From Clostridioides difficile (GTDB lineage: Bacteria; Bacillota; Clostridia; Peptostreptococcales; Peptostreptococcaceae): DNA of 64,000 bases. Both the position numbers and the translations under genes were made by a program. Location of the stretch: the NCBI RefSeq assembly GCF_900243075.1, contig NZ_OEZH01000152.1, positions 32,143-96,142 of the forward strand, given 5' to 3'. This document shows, in pieces, positions 46,293-59,289 of this stretch. Position 1 is the first letter of the stretch. Every line of letters begins with the position of its first letter. The notes below the pieces were generated by a model that saw only the letters and a program-made list of their open reading frames with translations, was not told where the DNA came from and did no database searches.

Positions 46293-48011
46293 TTAATTAA
46301 TGTTTGTTCTTTTTTCTAAACGATTCTTTATAAATTCATGTATTATTTTAACCAATATATTTGTAAGTAGTATTAATACAGCTAATGCTGCTGCCTGTGC
46401 AGTACTCCCCTTATCATCTAGTTGTACAATTGATATTGCAGCTACTTTTGAACTTGCAGTATATATAAAAACTAGTGCTGATATTGTCACCATAGAGTTT
46501 AAGAAAAAGTACATAAAGTTCTCTAAAACTGCTGGCAAACAAAGTGGTATAGTCACATTCTTAAGAATTGATGCGCTGTTTATCCCCATTGATTTAGCTA
46601 CCATATCCAGCTCTTTATCTACTTTCTTAATAGCAGTAGTAGCTGTTATAAATGCTACTGAAAAAAAATGAACTATATTACATATAACCATTATAAGTAA
46701 TGTTCCATATAATCCATTAAATAAATTCTTAATGTATATTGTATCCATAAAATTAAACTCTAATTTATTAAAAAATAGTACATAAGCTATACCTAACACT
46801 AAACCTGGCAATGCCATAGGTAACGTACTTAGAAAATATCCAAATGATTTTAAATATGGAGCTTTTTCTGTTTTTTCATTTAGATATGCAAATAAGAAAA
46901 CAAAGCTTGTTCCTAGAATAGCTGTCAATAGTGACATTTTTATTGAATTTACAAATGGTTTAATTCCATCAATACTATTTTTCATAGAAAAGTGTTCAAG
47001 TGTAAGTCTTAAATCATATGGCCAAACTGAGATTAATGATGATAAGATTACAGTTAACATTACAGCTATTATACCAAATGCAATAACTCCTACAATCCCT
47101 CCTAAAATCCCATCTCTTAACTTATTAGATTTAACTTTATATGGAATTGACTTTGAAGTTATGTACGAATTTTGATTTTTTTCGATTTTTTTAGTTACTA
47201 TAAATGATATTATTGCAGGTATTAAAAGCAATATTGATACAGTTGCTCCCATTGGTATATTTTGTTGTCCTATAATTTGTTTATATACATCTATTGATAA
47301 TACATTAAACTCTCCTCCAATTACCTTTGGAGCTCCAAAATCTGTAAAGCATAATGTAAATGATACGAATGCAGAACTTATTAAAGAATATTTTATACTT
47401 GGGATTGTTATACTTATAAATTCCCTTATCTTACTTATTCCCATAGTGTTACTAGCTTCATATAATCTATAATCAGTTGAGTTTAATGATATATAAAGTA
47501 TTTGAAATGATTGAGGGAATACATATATAATTTGTGCCAGTATTATTCCCACTTCTCCTTAAATTGGAACATGTATTCCAAGTAAATTAGTCACCAATCC
47601 TTGATTCCCAAATAAATATACTAGACCTATTGCATGCATCATTGTTGGAGCAAACATAGGAAACATTGCTAATGACTTAAAAAATCCTTTAAATTTAATC
47701 TTTGTTCTAGTTAATGCATACGCATATACTAATGCAAGTGTTAACGATATTACAGTTGATATAATAGACACAAATATTGTATTTTTTAGAGAATTCAACA
47801 GAGCTTCAGAAGTCAAGTACTCTTGAAAGTTTTGTAATCCTACAAATACTCCATCTTTATCTAAAAATGCCTGTATAAATAGATATATTATAGGTGCCAA
47901 TAAAAACATTCCTAAAGACATAACTAATACTGTAAGCATACATTTTTTTATGTCCAAATTCATTTTTGATTTAAAACTTATACTTTTAGAACTTATAGTA
48001 TTATTATTCAT
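46293..48011 (-). pseudogene. 2-aminoethylphosphonate ABC transporter permease, interrupted by an in-frame TAA
   Basis: One continuous frame of 573 codons broken only by TAA at 47561-47559. The first 150 residues hold an N-terminal tail, one helix and the start of the first BPD_transp_1 domain, ending LLGIHVPI. After the stop the frame continues GEVGIILAQIIYVFPQS through the rest of domain one and a complete second permease domain (about 200-560). Full-length family members are fused double permeases of about 550-575 residues, so the missing codon is most simply a tyrosine (TAT or TAC) changed to TAA. AAGGAG directly after the stop, 2 bases from a GTG at 47552, might allow weak re-initiation, but a split membrane domain is unlikely to be normal. 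Partners on both sides look intact. Confidence 0.82.
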
Positions 48012-48015
48012 ATAC

Positions 48016-49005
48016 CTATGCTCCTTTAACTTTTGGATACTTTAAATAGTATTTTTCGTCTATACTTATCTTTACAAGGTCACCTTCTACTAAATTTAAA
48101 TTAACCCACTCTTTTATAGAAACATCACTTATTATGAAATTTTCATTTAATTTATCCTTTATTTCAACTCTTAATAAATTCCCTCTAAACTCTATATTTG
48201 ATATTATCCCTTGGTAATTTTCTTTTGTTGATTTCTCTATTTGAACATATTCCGGTCTTACAGTTAGTATAGAATCTCCATTATCAAAACAGTTTGTATC
48301 TCCTATAAATTGGGCTGTAAATAAGTTTTGAGGATTTTGGTATATTTCTTCTGGAGTTCCTATTTGCATTATATCTCCTCCATTTAAAATTGCAATTTTA
48401 TCTGCCATAGTTATAGCTTCTTCTTGGTCATGTGTTACCATTATTGTTGTTATATTAAGTTCTTTTTGTAACTTTTTAATGTCCATTCTAAGCTTGTGTC
48501 TAACCTTTGCATCTAGTGCAGACATTGGTTCATCTAAAAGTAAAAACTTTAGTTCAAGTGCTAATGCTCTTGCTATTGCAACTCTCTGTTGTTGTCCACC
48601 CGATAATGCTTTGGGATATTTATGAGCTTCATTAGTCAAGCCGACTATTTCAAGCACTTCCTTAACTTTGCTATCTATTTTTTCTTTTGAAATTTTTCTC
48701 TCTTTAAGTGGAAAAGCTATGTTATTATATGCAGTCATATTTGGAAATAATGCGTATGATTGAAATACTATTCCAAAACCTCTCTTTGATGGTTCTAAAT
48801 ATGTAATATCTTTATCCTGAAGAATTATAGCTCCACTATTTACATCTTCAAGACCTGCTATTATCCTAAGTAATGTAGTTTTACCACATCCACTAGGCCC
48901 AAGTAAACATAAAAATTCCCCTTCTTCAATATCCAAACTAATATTATTTAAAACCCTTTTTTGGTCATAATTTTTAAACACATTATTTATTTTTAAGTAA
49001 CTCAT
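48016..49005 (-). CDS. 2-aminoethylphosphonate-type ABC transporter ATP-binding protein
   Basis: A 329-residue ABC ATPase. Walker A GPSGCGKTT is near residue 35, signature LSGGQQQRVAIARALA near 132, Walker B KFLLLDEPMSALD near 152, and a C-terminal TOBE-like regulatory domain from about 245 (ILTVRPEYVQIE). It resembles the PotA/PhnT type that powers iron, polyamine or 2-AEP importers. It lies between the binding protein and the broken permease, overlapping regulatory signals for the latter (its end holds the permease ribosome binding site). Confidence 0.9.
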   Translation of the reverse strand: MSYLKINNVFKNYDQKRVLNNISLDIEEGEFLCLLGPSGCGKTTLLRIIAGLEDVNSGAIILQDKDITYLEPSKRGFGIVFQSYALFPNMTAYNNIAFPLKERKISKEKIDSKVKEVLEIVGLTNEAHKYPKALSGGQQQRVAIARALALELKFLLLDEPMSALDAKVRHKLRMDIKKLQKELNITTIMVTHDQEEAITMADKIAILNGGDIMQIGTPEEIYQNPQNLFTAQFIGDTNCFDNGDSILTVRPEYVQIEKSTKENYQGIISNIEFRGNLLRVEIKDKLNENFIISDVSIKEWVNLNLVEGDLVKISIDEKYYLKYPKVKGA

Positions 49006-49100
49006 ATCTTATCTCCCCTTATATAGTTATATTTTTATTTTAAATTCTATACTTTACCCTTTCTTCTAAAATTATTTCATCTAAATTATTAAGTTAAACT

Positions 49101-50150
49101 TTACTTACTTTCAGATTTTGAACCATACTTTGATTCCCAAGTTTTAAGTACTGTACTTCTGTTTTTGGCAGCAGAGTTTAAATCAACTTCTTTTATTAGC
49201 TGTTCAAATGGTTGTTTAGAATAACCTTTCGGAACTGGATTATCTGTCTTTATAGAAGTAACTGCTACTTCGTGTGCATATCTATCCATAGCTGAATCGC
49301 TTATTGCCCAGTCTAAAAATAACTTTGCTTCTTTTTTTATATTATCTTTTTTAACTAGGGCATTTGCCTCTAAGTCCCAACCTGAACCTTCTTTTGGAAA
49401 TACAACTTCTATAGGTTCTCCACTGGATAATTGTTGTGTAGCTCTATACCCAAGTGTAATACCTATTGGATACTCTCCAGAACCAGATAGTTTCGCAGGT
49501 TTTGAACCTGAATGTGTATATGTAGCTATATTTTTATGTAATTTATCCATATAATTGTAAGCATCTTTTTCACCCATCATTTGAATAAGTCCTGATACTG
49601 TAAGGTATCCTGTTCCAGATGATGCTGGATTTGGCATTGTTATAAGTCCTTTATATTCTGGTTTTATTAAATCTTCATAACTTTTTGGAATATCTATACC
49701 CAATTTCTCAAGCTCCTTATAATTAACTACTATAGCTGTTTCTGGTACACTCATACCCACCCAAGATACATCTTTGTCAATATCTTTGAATTTTTTATCT
49801 ACCTTATCATAATTTTTAGGCTTATATGCTTCAAGTGCTCCATCTTCTTTTAGCTCTATCATGTTCATTGCTGATAATCCCCATATAACATCTGCTTGTG
49901 GATTATCTTTTTCTGCTAATAACTTTGAAGCTATTACACCATGAGAATCCATAACTATTTCTACATCTATATTTGGATGCTCTTCTCTAAACCCTTCCAT
50001 ATAGTAAGCTATTTGTTCTTCCTCTAATGCTGCATATATTGTAAGTTTATTATTTCCTTTTCCTTGAGTAGTTTGTGGTGTTGTTGATATGCAACTTGTC
50101 ATAAATGTAATCACTACAATACACAGACAAGTAAATATAAATTCTTTCAT
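49101..50150 (-). CDS. 2-aminoethylphosphonate-type substrate-binding lipoprotein
   Basis: A 349-residue extracellular binding protein of family 1. The signal peptide ends FMTSCIS, giving a lipid cysteine near residue 20. Mature features include LTIYAALEEEQIAYYMEGF and GLITMPNPASSGTGYL. It resembles the PhnS-type 2-AEP binding proteins and iron-binding relatives; assignment to 2-AEP rests on family resemblance and on operators shared with the 2-AEP enzyme gene at 1 kb. GGGGGA precedes the ATG. First gene of the transporter operon. Confidence 0.85.
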   Translation of the reverse strand: MKEFIFTCLCIVVITFMTSCISTTPQTTQGKGNNKLTIYAALEEEQIAYYMEGFREEHPNIDVEIVMDSHGVIASKLLAEKDNPQADVIWGLSAMNMIELKEDGALEAYKPKNYDKVDKKFKDIDKDVSWVGMSVPETAIVVNYKELEKLGIDIPKSYEDLIKPEYKGLITMPNPASSGTGYLTVSGLIQMMGEKDAYNYMDKLHKNIATYTHSGSKPAKLSGSGEYPIGITLGYRATQQLSSGEPIEVVFPKEGSGWDLEANALVKKDNIKKEAKLFLDWAISDSAMDRYAHEVAVTSIKTDNPVPKGYSKQPFEQLIKEVDLNSAAKNRSTVLKTWESKYGSKSESK

Positions 50151-50167
50151 ATCTTCCCCCTTATTGT

Positions 50168-50207
50168 GTTTTTATCTTTTTTCATTTGTTTTTTGTTGTT
50201 TTTGCTT
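50168..50207. promoter_or_regulatory. 10-bp-phased direct repeats before the 2-AEP transporter operon
   Basis: Units at 50168, 50188 and 50198 (GTTTTTATCT, GTTTTTTGTT, GTTTTTGCTT) share an exact 10-base phase, with a weaker TTTTTCATTT between at 50178. They are in the same orientation as the clusters at 2966 and 3060 and, like the first of these, lie within 60 bases of the start codon. This is the evidence for shared control with the 2-AEP enzyme gene. Confidence 0.5.
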
Positions 50208-50370
50208 ATGTTTATATAATACACCTAATTTGTTAATATAAAGTTAAGTGTAAATTAACAGTTCGTTAATTTTTAGAAGTTTTTGTTAAATATATTATTT
50301 TTAATTAAATACAGTATGTTTTTAAACAATATATTAATTTTTATAGTATCTATATTTCTAATTTGAACGT

Positions 50371-50418
50371 AAAAAATAAGCCTAACCTCTATAAATTAGA
50401 ATGTTAGACTTATTTTTT
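50371..50418. terminator. terminator of the V-ATPase operon
   Basis: AAAAAATAAGCCTAAC (50371-50386) pairs with GTTAGACTTATTTTTT (50403-50418) with one mismatch. It lies 12 bases after the ntpD stop and has T-runs on both strands. Confidence 0.9.
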
Positions 50419-50429
50419 ATAGTATTTAA

Positions 50430-51098
50430 TTATACAACCAAATCATTTTTTTTCTTTTCTTCAAGTGCTTTTTTAAGCACCATATCCTTAACCTTCATAA
50501 GTCTAGTAGTACTTGCTCTCTCATTTTCTTCAAGCTTCATAGCTATATACTTAATAGTCTCAATGTAATTTGGTATCATTACATTTTCAAGAGCATTAAC
50601 ACGTCTACGTGTCTTTTCTATCTCTTGAGCAAGAAGCTGTGCACTTTTTTCACTTTCTGCAAGTCTTAAAAGTGGTTGCATAGCAGCTGAGAAAGCTTCC
50701 ATAGCAGAATCTAATTCCCCTGATGTAAAAGCAAGACCATAAGGATAAATATCACTTTGATTGTTTTCAGTTTTAAAGTCAAACACAGGAACATCAACAC
50801 TCATTATATTTCTTGTAGAAACATCCACTGAAACAGATTGCTTTGGCATCATAAGTGCTGACCCCAGATACTCCTGACTCATAACTGCTCTTGCGATTAT
50901 AAAATTTTTATAAGCAGCATCAAGAGCATTTTCTGCTTCTTCACGTAATCGCTTATTTTCCCTTACAATCTCAAGGAATTGTTTCATAAGTTCATCAAGT
51001 TTATCTTTAAGAAGCTTATGACCTCTTGTAGCAGTTTTAAGGAGTTTCTTAAGTCTAGTCATTTCCATACGTGTTGGATTTATATTTAATCTAGCCAC
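50430..51098 (-). CDS. ntpD: V-type ATPase subunit D (central stalk)
   Basis: A 222-residue, mostly coiled-coil protein. It begins (M)ARLNINPTRMEMTRLKKLL, the standard start of subunit D, with long heptad helices at both ends. It is the rotating central axle between the A3B3 head and the membrane ring. The start is GTG at 51098, 8 bases after AAGGAG; the GTG at 51107 overlaps that site and is rejected. It follows ntpB by 5 bases and ends the operon. Confidence 0.94.
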   Translation of the reverse strand: MARLNINPTRMEMTRLKKLLKTATRGHKLLKDKLDELMKQFLEIVRENKRLREEAENALDAAYKNFIIARAVMSQEYLGSALMMPKQSVSVDVSTRNIMSVDVPVFDFKTENNQSDIYPYGLAFTSGELDSAMEAFSAAMQPLLRLAESEKSAQLLAQEIEKTRRRVNALENVMIPNYIETIKYIAMKLEENERASTTRLMKVKDMVLKKALEEKKKNDLVV

Positions 51099-51103
51099 AG
51101 ATA

Positions 51104-52477
51104 TCACTCCTTAGGCATATATTTTTCAAAATATTCATCACGAATACGTTTAAGTTCACTTTTTGGTAACATACTAAGAAGCTTCCATCCGATTTCTAAT
51201 GTCTGCTCAATAGTTCTATCAGTTCTAAATCCCTGTGAAACATATTCTTTTTCAAACTCATCTGCAAACTTAGCATACATTAAGTCAATCTCAGAAAGTG
51301 CAGATTCACCAAGTATAGCCATAAGCTCTTTTGCATCCTTACCTCTTGAATAGGCTGCGAAAAGCTGGTTCATTGTGTCTGCATGGTCCTCACGAGTCTT
51401 CCCTTTACCAATCCCCTTATCTTTTAGACGAGAAAGTGATGGTAAAACATCTATAGGAGGCTGTATATCTTTTTTATAAAGTTCACGGCTAAGTATAATT
51501 TGTCCCTCTGTAATGTATCCTGTAAGGTCAGGAATTGGATGTGTCTTATCATCCTCAGGCATTGTAAGTATTGGAATCATAGTTATAGAACCTTCATGCC
51601 CTTTCATTTTTCCTGCTCTTTCATACATCGTAGCAAGGTCAGTATAAAGATATCCTGGATATCCACGACGTCCTGGAACTTCTTTTTTAGCTGCTGAAAC
51701 TTCACGCAATGCCTCTGCATAGTTTGTAATATCTGTTATGATAACAAGTACATGCATATCTTGCTCAAAGGCAAGGTATTCTGCTGCTGTAAGTGCCATT
51801 CTAGGTGTAGATACACGCTCTACAGCTGGGTCATTTGCAAGGTTTACAAATACTACAGAACGGTCGATTGCACCAGTTGCTTTAAAATCACTTATAAAGA
51901 ATTCAGCATCCTCAAAAGTTATACCAACTGCAGCAAATACAACGGCAAATTTAGAATCAGTTCCACGTACTTTTGCTTGTCTTGCAATCTGAACTGCAAG
52001 ATTGGCATGTGGCAAACCAGACCCTGAGAATATAGGAAGTTTTTGCCCTCTAACTAGTGTATTAAGCCCATCTATAGCAGAGACACCAGTCTGTATAAAT
52101 TCGGCTGGATAGTCACGTGCTGCTGGATTTATTGGAGCTCCATTTATATCAAGTCTTTTATCTGGTATAATTTCTGGACCGCCATCAATAGGTTTACCCA
52201 TTCCACTAAAAACACGACCTAATATATCTGGTGAAACTCCAAAGTCAAGACTCTTTCCTAAAAAACGAACTTTACTTTCAGCAAGGTTTATACCTGTTGA
52301 ACTTTCGAAAAGCTGAACAAGTGCAGTATCTCCATTTACCTCTAGAACTTTACAGCGACGAATCTCTCCATTTGAAAGCTCAATCTCTCCAAGTTCATCA
52401 AATTTTACACCTTCTACGCCGTTTATTAGCATAAGAGGACCGGCTACCTCTTGTATTGACTTATATTCCTTTATCAT
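51104..52477 (-). CDS. ntpB: V-type ATPase subunit B
   Basis: A 457-residue non-catalytic head subunit. It has [16 protein letters not shown] in place of a P-loop near residue 157, then [30 protein letters not shown]-type B-subunit motifs, of which I cite parts. It alternates with subunit A in the hexameric head. Its ATG overlaps the ntpA stop (ATGA), so the two are coupled. Confidence 0.95.
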   Translation of the reverse strand: MIKEYKSIQEVAGPLMLINGVEGVKFDELGEIELSNGEIRRCKVLEVNGDTALVQLFESSTGINLAESKVRFLGKSLDFGVSPDILGRVFSGMGKPIDGGPEIIPDKRLDINGAPINPAARDYPAEFIQTGVSAIDGLNTLVRGQKLPIFSGSGLPHANLAVQIARQAKVRGTDSKFAVVFAAVGITFEDAEFFISDFKATGAIDRSVVFVNLANDPAVERVSTPRMALTAAEYLAFEQDMHVLVIITDITNYAEALREVSAAKKEVPGRRGYPGYLYTDLATMYERAGKMKGHEGSITMIPILTMPEDDKTHPIPDLTGYITEGQIILSRELYKKDIQPPIDVLPSLSRLKDKGIGKGKTREDHADTMNQLFAAYSRGKDAKELMAILGESALSEIDLMYAKFADEFEKEYVSQGFRTDRTIEQTLEIGWKLLSMLPKSELKRIRDEYFEKYMPKE

Positions 52478-54252
52478 AGTTCTTCAGCCCCCCTCTTTTT
52501 AATAAGGTCTGCAAGCTCGTTGTCTATTTCATCTTCAATTGAATCGTAAGCAGCATCTATATTGTCTTCTTCTACATACTTAGCACGACCAATTTTTTCA
52601 AGAACTGAAAGCTTGATAATATCGTTTATAGTAACATTTTGCTTTATAGCATCTTGTGCTGACTTATAGAATTTTAATATAAGTCCCATCATTCTATATT
52701 GCTTATGAAGTGATGTATAAGTATCAACTTCATGGAAAGAGTTTTGATGAAGGAAGTCTTCTCTTATAGAACGAGTAACTTCTAATATCAATCTATCTCC
52801 ATCTGAAAGTGAATCAACACCAACCAATTGAACTATTTCTTGAAGTTCAGATTCAACTTGCAAAAGTTTCATAGCTTGAGCTCTTTGAGCTGAGAAATTA
52901 TCATTTACATTTTTATCTGCCCATACATCGACCTTTTCCTGATATAACGAATAACTAGTCAACCAGTTAATTGCTGGGAAATGACGCTTATATGCTAAAG
53001 ATGCATCAAGACCCCAGAATACTTTTACTATACGAAGTGTTGCTTGGCTGACAGGTTCTGATGTATCACCACCAGGAGGAGAAACTGCACCAATTGCTGT
53101 AAGTGTTCCTTCTCTTCCATCCATACCTAGACAATTTACCTTTCCTGCTCTTTCATAGAATTGAGCAAGACGTGAACCTAAGTATGCAGGATAACCTTCT
53201 TCACCAGGCATCTCCTCTAGACGACCACTCATCTCTCTAAGAGCCTCAGCCCATCTTGATGTAGAATCTGCCATAAGTGCAACACTATATCCCATATCTC
53301 TAAAATATTCAGCTATTGTAATACCAGTGTATATAGAAGCCTCACGTGCAGCAACTGGCATATCTGATGTATTTGCTATAAGCACAGTTCTTTGCATAAG
53401 TGACTCGCCTGTTCTTGGGTCTTTTAATTCTGGGAATTCAAGAAGAACATCCGTCATTTCATTTCCACGCTCGCCACATCCTATATATACAACTATATCT
53501 GCATCTGCCCATTTAGCAAGCTGATGCTGTGTAACAGTTTTTCCACTTCCAAAAGGTCCTGGTATAGCTGCTACCCCACCTTTTGTAATTGGGAAAAATG
53601 TATCTATAACTCTTTGACCTGTAACAAGAAGTGAATCTGGTGTTTTCTTTTCTTTATATGGTCTTTCTTTTCTAACAGGCCATTTTTGCATCATAGTCAC
53701 AGGTATATCATTACCTTTTTCATCTGTAATAACACAAACTGTATCTTCGACAGTAAATTCTCCAGAATAGATTTCTTTTATAGTACCTTTAACTCCATAA
53801 GGAACCATAATTTTACATTCCACTACAGCTGTTTCTTGAACTCCACCAATTATATCTCCTGCTACAACTTTATCACCAACAGATTTTTTAGGTTTAAATT
53901 CCCACTTAATTGTTCTATCAAGTGAAGATACTTCAACACCTTTAGTTATATTAGTACCTGAAATCTCATACATTTTTTCAAGTGGACGTTGAATACCATC
54001 ATAAATAGTTGAAATAAGACCTGGTCCAAGTTCAACACTCATAGGCATTCCAAGAGAAACTACTTCCTCCCCTGGCCCTAGACCAGAAGTTTCCTCATAA
54101 ACCTGTATAGAAGCTTTATCTCCATGCATTTCTATAATCTCGCCTATAAGATGTTTATCTGAAACTCTTACGACGTCAAACATATTCGCATCTCTCATGC
54201 CCTCCGCTACAACAAGCGGTCCTGACACCTTTACAATTGTGCCTGTTTTCAT
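52474..54252 (-). CDS. ntpA: V-type ATPase catalytic subunit A
   Basis: A 592-residue catalytic subunit. The P-loop [13 protein letters not shown] is near residue 230, followed by [13 protein letters not shown] and [17 protein letters not shown]. It contains the insertion before the P-loop that marks V-type A subunits. It hydrolyses (or makes) ATP to drive ion movement. The ATG follows AGGTGAGAG. It is 117 bases after ntpG, the widest gap in the operon. Confidence 0.96.
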   Translation of the reverse strand: MKTGTIVKVSGPLVVAEGMRDANMFDVVRVSDKHLIGEIIEMHGDKASIQVYEETSGLGPGEEVVSLGMPMSVELGPGLISTIYDGIQRPLEKMYEISGTNITKGVEVSSLDRTIKWEFKPKKSVGDKVVAGDIIGGVQETAVVECKIMVPYGVKGTIKEIYSGEFTVEDTVCVITDEKGNDIPVTMMQKWPVRKERPYKEKKTPDSLLVTGQRVIDTFFPITKGGVAAIPGPFGSGKTVTQHQLAKWADADIVVYIGCGERGNEMTDVLLEFPELKDPRTGESLMQRTVLIANTSDMPVAAREASIYTGITIAEYFRDMGYSVALMADSTSRWAEALREMSGRLEEMPGEEGYPAYLGSRLAQFYERAGKVNCLGMDGREGTLTAIGAVSPPGGDTSEPVSQATLRIVKVFWGLDASLAYKRHFPAINWLTSYSLYQEKVDVWADKNVNDNFSAQRAQAMKLLQVESELQEIVQLVGVDSLSDGDRLILEVTRSIREDFLHQNSFHEVDTYTSLHKQYRMMGLILKFYKSAQDAIKQNVTINDIIKLSVLEKIGRAKYVEEDNIDAAYDSIEDEIDNELADLIKKRGAEEL

Positions 54253-54368
54253 ATTCTCTCACCTGCAATCATATACTTTATCAAAATTTAAATATTCCCT
54301 CCTATATTTTATCAATACATATCTTTAGCACTAATAAAATTTGAGATTGTCTTTTATTCAACTTTCAT

Positions 54369-54686
54369 CTATTCTTTAAATAATATATCTGCACCTATGG
54401 CACGTTTACTAGATTCTCTTACTTCATTCATACCCAATCCCATACTTCCTCCAATACCTGGAATAACTATAATAGCAGGAAGTTGGTAGTCTTTGTATTT
54501 TGCTATTGATTCTTTTGCAAGCAATGATGCCTGTTCTGTAATATAAATTATCGCATATTCATCTTCAACCAACTTATGTATACTTTTTTTGATTTCGTCA
54601 CTATCATAGGCTGGGAAGATATCTATTCCGAGAGCTAAAAATCCCATAATGCTATCTTTATCTCCAACTACTCCTACCTTATACAT
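54369..54686 (-). CDS. ntpG: V-type ATPase subunit F (NtpG)
   Basis: A 105-residue protein of the V-ATPase F-subunit family: MYKVGVVGDKDSIMGFLALG at the start and LPAIIVIPGIGGSMG near residue 75. It binds the central stalk. Two starts are possible, 54692 and 54686; the latter gives the usual family N-terminus. It overlaps the end of ntpC by 8 bases. Confidence 0.92.
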   Translation of the reverse strand: MYKVGVVGDKDSIMGFLALGIDIFPAYDSDEIKKSIHKLVEDEYAIIYITEQASLLAKESIAKYKDYQLPAIIVIPGIGGSMGLGMNEVRESSKRAIGADILFKE

Positions 54687-55656
54687 AAGCATCCCTTAGC
54701 CTTTCTTTTATAGTATCTGCGTCTATATTATTAAGCTTACTAGTCAAAATAATTCTAATTGTTTTTATTTCTGATTCTTTAGCATATAAATATGCAATTA
54801 GTGGCTCTAATGTAAGAGGTTTAAATTTTGCTTCCCTAACATATTCCATCAGATAGTCATCACAAAGTTTTTCAAAGACAGTAAAACCACTATCCATGCC
54901 ATTTTTACAGACATCAGAGTAAGAAGTAGATTTAAAACATGATGCTGGAGTGTCTGAAGAAAAAGCTTCTAAGAATTTTTCCTTATCAAGTGAGCCACCT
55001 GAAACAAACACGTTCATAAACATATCAAAATCTTTCTTCATATTTTTGACTCTTATAAAACTCTTTAGATTTGTTAAATCACAAACTTTCATAACATAAT
55101 CTATTACAAATTTGTTTTGACTTTCTTTAGCAGTTTCTTTCATACTAGAAAAAGTTGCTCTATCTAAAACAATATCAACCATCTGACCATTTTGTGTCTT
55201 GCTGTAAACATCAAATGCCTCTAATATAGCTGATGCCATTATCTTAGGTAAATCACTAAAACTACGATTTGCTAAAGATTCCCTAAGCTTAATAAGAGGA
55301 ATTGTACCTCCATCAATTAAATATTTTTCACCATCTACACCAGAAATTTCTTCTTTAATCAGCACTTTTAAGTTATGATAGTCATTTTTATAAAGAAATA
55401 CATCAACAAATTTTTCTTCAGGAGCTAGACCTTTAAGAATTTCATATGTCTTTGACAATTCTTGAGTCAAAATATTCTCAAAATTATGTATATTATTATT
55501 TGATGTATCAACATAACCTGCCTCAGCTATGATTCTTAAAGAGTCTTCAGGGCTTTTGGCTTCTGCCATTTGAATAAACATTTGTCTGTTAAGAAGCTGT
55601 TTTTCAAGCACTCTTATTCGTGCAACGGCATAGGGATAAGTTTTTTCTTCTGCCAT
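54679..55656 (-). CDS. ntpC: V-type ATPase subunit C (NtpC)
   Basis: A 325-residue, mainly helical protein of the V-ATPase C/d family, with AVARIRVLEKQLLNRQMFIQM at the N-terminus and PLIAYLYAKESEIKTIRIIL near the end. It connects the central stalk to the membrane ring. It follows ntpE by 14 bases, with AGGAGG before the ATG. Confidence 0.93.
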   Translation of the reverse strand: MAEEKTYPYAVARIRVLEKQLLNRQMFIQMAEAKSPEDSLRIIAEAGYVDTSNNNIHNFENILTQELSKTYEILKGLAPEEKFVDVFLYKNDYHNLKVLIKEEISGVDGEKYLIDGGTIPLIKLRESLANRSFSDLPKIMASAILEAFDVYSKTQNGQMVDIVLDRATFSSMKETAKESQNKFVIDYVMKVCDLTNLKSFIRVKNMKKDFDMFMNVFVSGGSLDKEKFLEAFSSDTPASCFKSTSYSDVCKNGMDSGFTVFEKLCDDYLMEYVREAKFKPLTLEPLIAYLYAKESEIKTIRIILTSKLNNIDADTIKERLRDAYV

Positions 55657-55670
55657 TTTTTAACCCCTCC

Positions 55671-56234
55671 TTAGTTAAACAAAATTTCTGCTGCAATTTG
55701 CTCAATATATTCATGTTCTACTGCAATTATGGCTTCAAATGAATAATTGTACTCAATGTCACCTTTTTTAACTATGAAACCTCCAGTAATATCTCTAGTC
55801 TCATTAGACACCTTAATACCTTTTTTTAATAATACATCTTTTAATGTTTTCTTGTCTTTTTTAGATAAGACTATCTCTGAATCATCTGTGCAATTTGATT
55901 TTTCAATCATATTTAGTATAATCTCTTCATATTCATTATCTTTAAGATTTAGAAGTTTATTTTTAGCTTCTAAAATTACTTCTTCTAAAATCTCTTGCTT
56001 TTTTGATAATATTTGTTTTTTAGCCTCCATATAAGCTCCTGATATTTCCTTAGAAGCTGCTTTTTCTGCTTCTGCCTCTGCAAGCTTTGTATAGGAAGCC
56101 ATTTCCTTTTCAGCTTTTTCATTAGCTGAATTTATTTTTGAATCTGCCTCACTTTTAGCTTTATCCAATATTTCTTGTGCTTCTTGTTTGGCATCAGCTA
56201 TAATTCTGTCAATCATTTTTTGTTCATTACCCAT
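55671..56234 (-). CDS. ntpE: V-type ATPase subunit E (peripheral stalk)
   Basis: A 187-residue protein. The first 110 residues form a long charged helix rich in A, K and E; the C-terminal part (about 115-185) is a small globular domain with GGFIVKKGDIEYNYSFEAI. It forms the outer stalk with NtpF. AGGAGG precedes the ATG. Confidence 0.93.
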   Translation of the reverse strand: MGNEQKMIDRIIADAKQEAQEILDKAKSEADSKINSANEKAEKEMASYTKLAEAEAEKAASKEISGAYMEAKKQILSKKQEILEEVILEAKNKLLNLKDNEYEEIILNMIEKSNCTDDSEIVLSKKDKKTLKDVLLKKGIKVSNETRDITGGFIVKKGDIEYNYSFEAIIAVEHEYIEQIAAEILFN

Positions 56235-56285
56235 AGGAGTGCTTCCTCCTTTTCATTTTTTTTACTTATGAATTATAATCTATAA

Positions 56286-58705
<2,420 letters not shown>

Positions 58706-58706
58706 A

Positions 58707-59018
58707 TTATCTCACTACCTTTCCAATAACCGCTTCAATCGCCTTACTCTTTCTTTCTTTAGCAGTTTTTTCAATTTTCAGACATTCACTTTTAGCATCA
58801 GCTAAGATTTTATCAACCTCTGCTTTACTGTCGGTGACTGCCTTCTCAATAAGAGTTTCTTCCATAAGCTTTGCTTGTTTTTTTACATCAGCAAATATTC
58901 TTTCACATTTGTTTACAGCATCAGCTCTGATAGACTCTGCATCAGTAACAGCTTTTACTTTGATACTGTCTGCTGTCTGCTCTGCCTCAACAATGCTTTT
59001 TATTATTTCAAAAGCCAT
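58707..59018 (-). CDS. ntpF: V-type ATPase peripheral stalk subunit (NtpF/H type)
   Basis: A 103-residue alanine-, lysine- and glutamate-rich coiled coil (MAFEIIKSIVEAEQTADSIK). It pairs with NtpE in the outer stalk. The start at 59018 is set by AGAGGTG 8 bases upstream; a GTG three codons earlier lies in that site. First gene of the operon, in the order F-I-K-E-C-G-A-B-D seen in E. hirae. Confidence 0.9.
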   Translation of the reverse strand: MAFEIIKSIVEAEQTADSIKVKAVTDAESIRADAVNKCERIFADVKKQAKLMEETLIEKAVTDSKAEVDKILADAKSECLKIEKTAKERKSKAIEAVIGKVVR

Positions 59019-59259
59019 CCAAATCACCTCTCTTACCTTTTTACTATGTATATAACCAATTAGATTTTTTTATTCTAATTAGATTACTACCCCATTGTTA
59101 AAGTATAAACAGCATTTTTATATAATAATTAATATTTTTCAACGTTTATTTTTTAATAAAACATATTTTAGAATAGTACTTACTTAGATTTACATCCTTT
59201 TTTGACTTACTTTTAGACTATGACATGAGTATGATTTTTAAATACCATTATTTTCAATA

Positions 59260-59289
59260 ATTATAATTTAAAGCGATAGGGTTTGTCAA
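59260..59289 (-). promoter_or_regulatory. sigma-A promoter of the V-ATPase operon
   Basis: On the complement strand TTGACA (59289-59284) and TATAAT (59265-59260) are both perfect and 18 bases apart. This is the best housekeeping promoter in the window. Transcription would begin near 59253, leaving a leader of about 235 bases before ntpF. The leader has a small hairpin, AATTAGA/TCTAATT (59058-59080). Confidence 0.8.
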
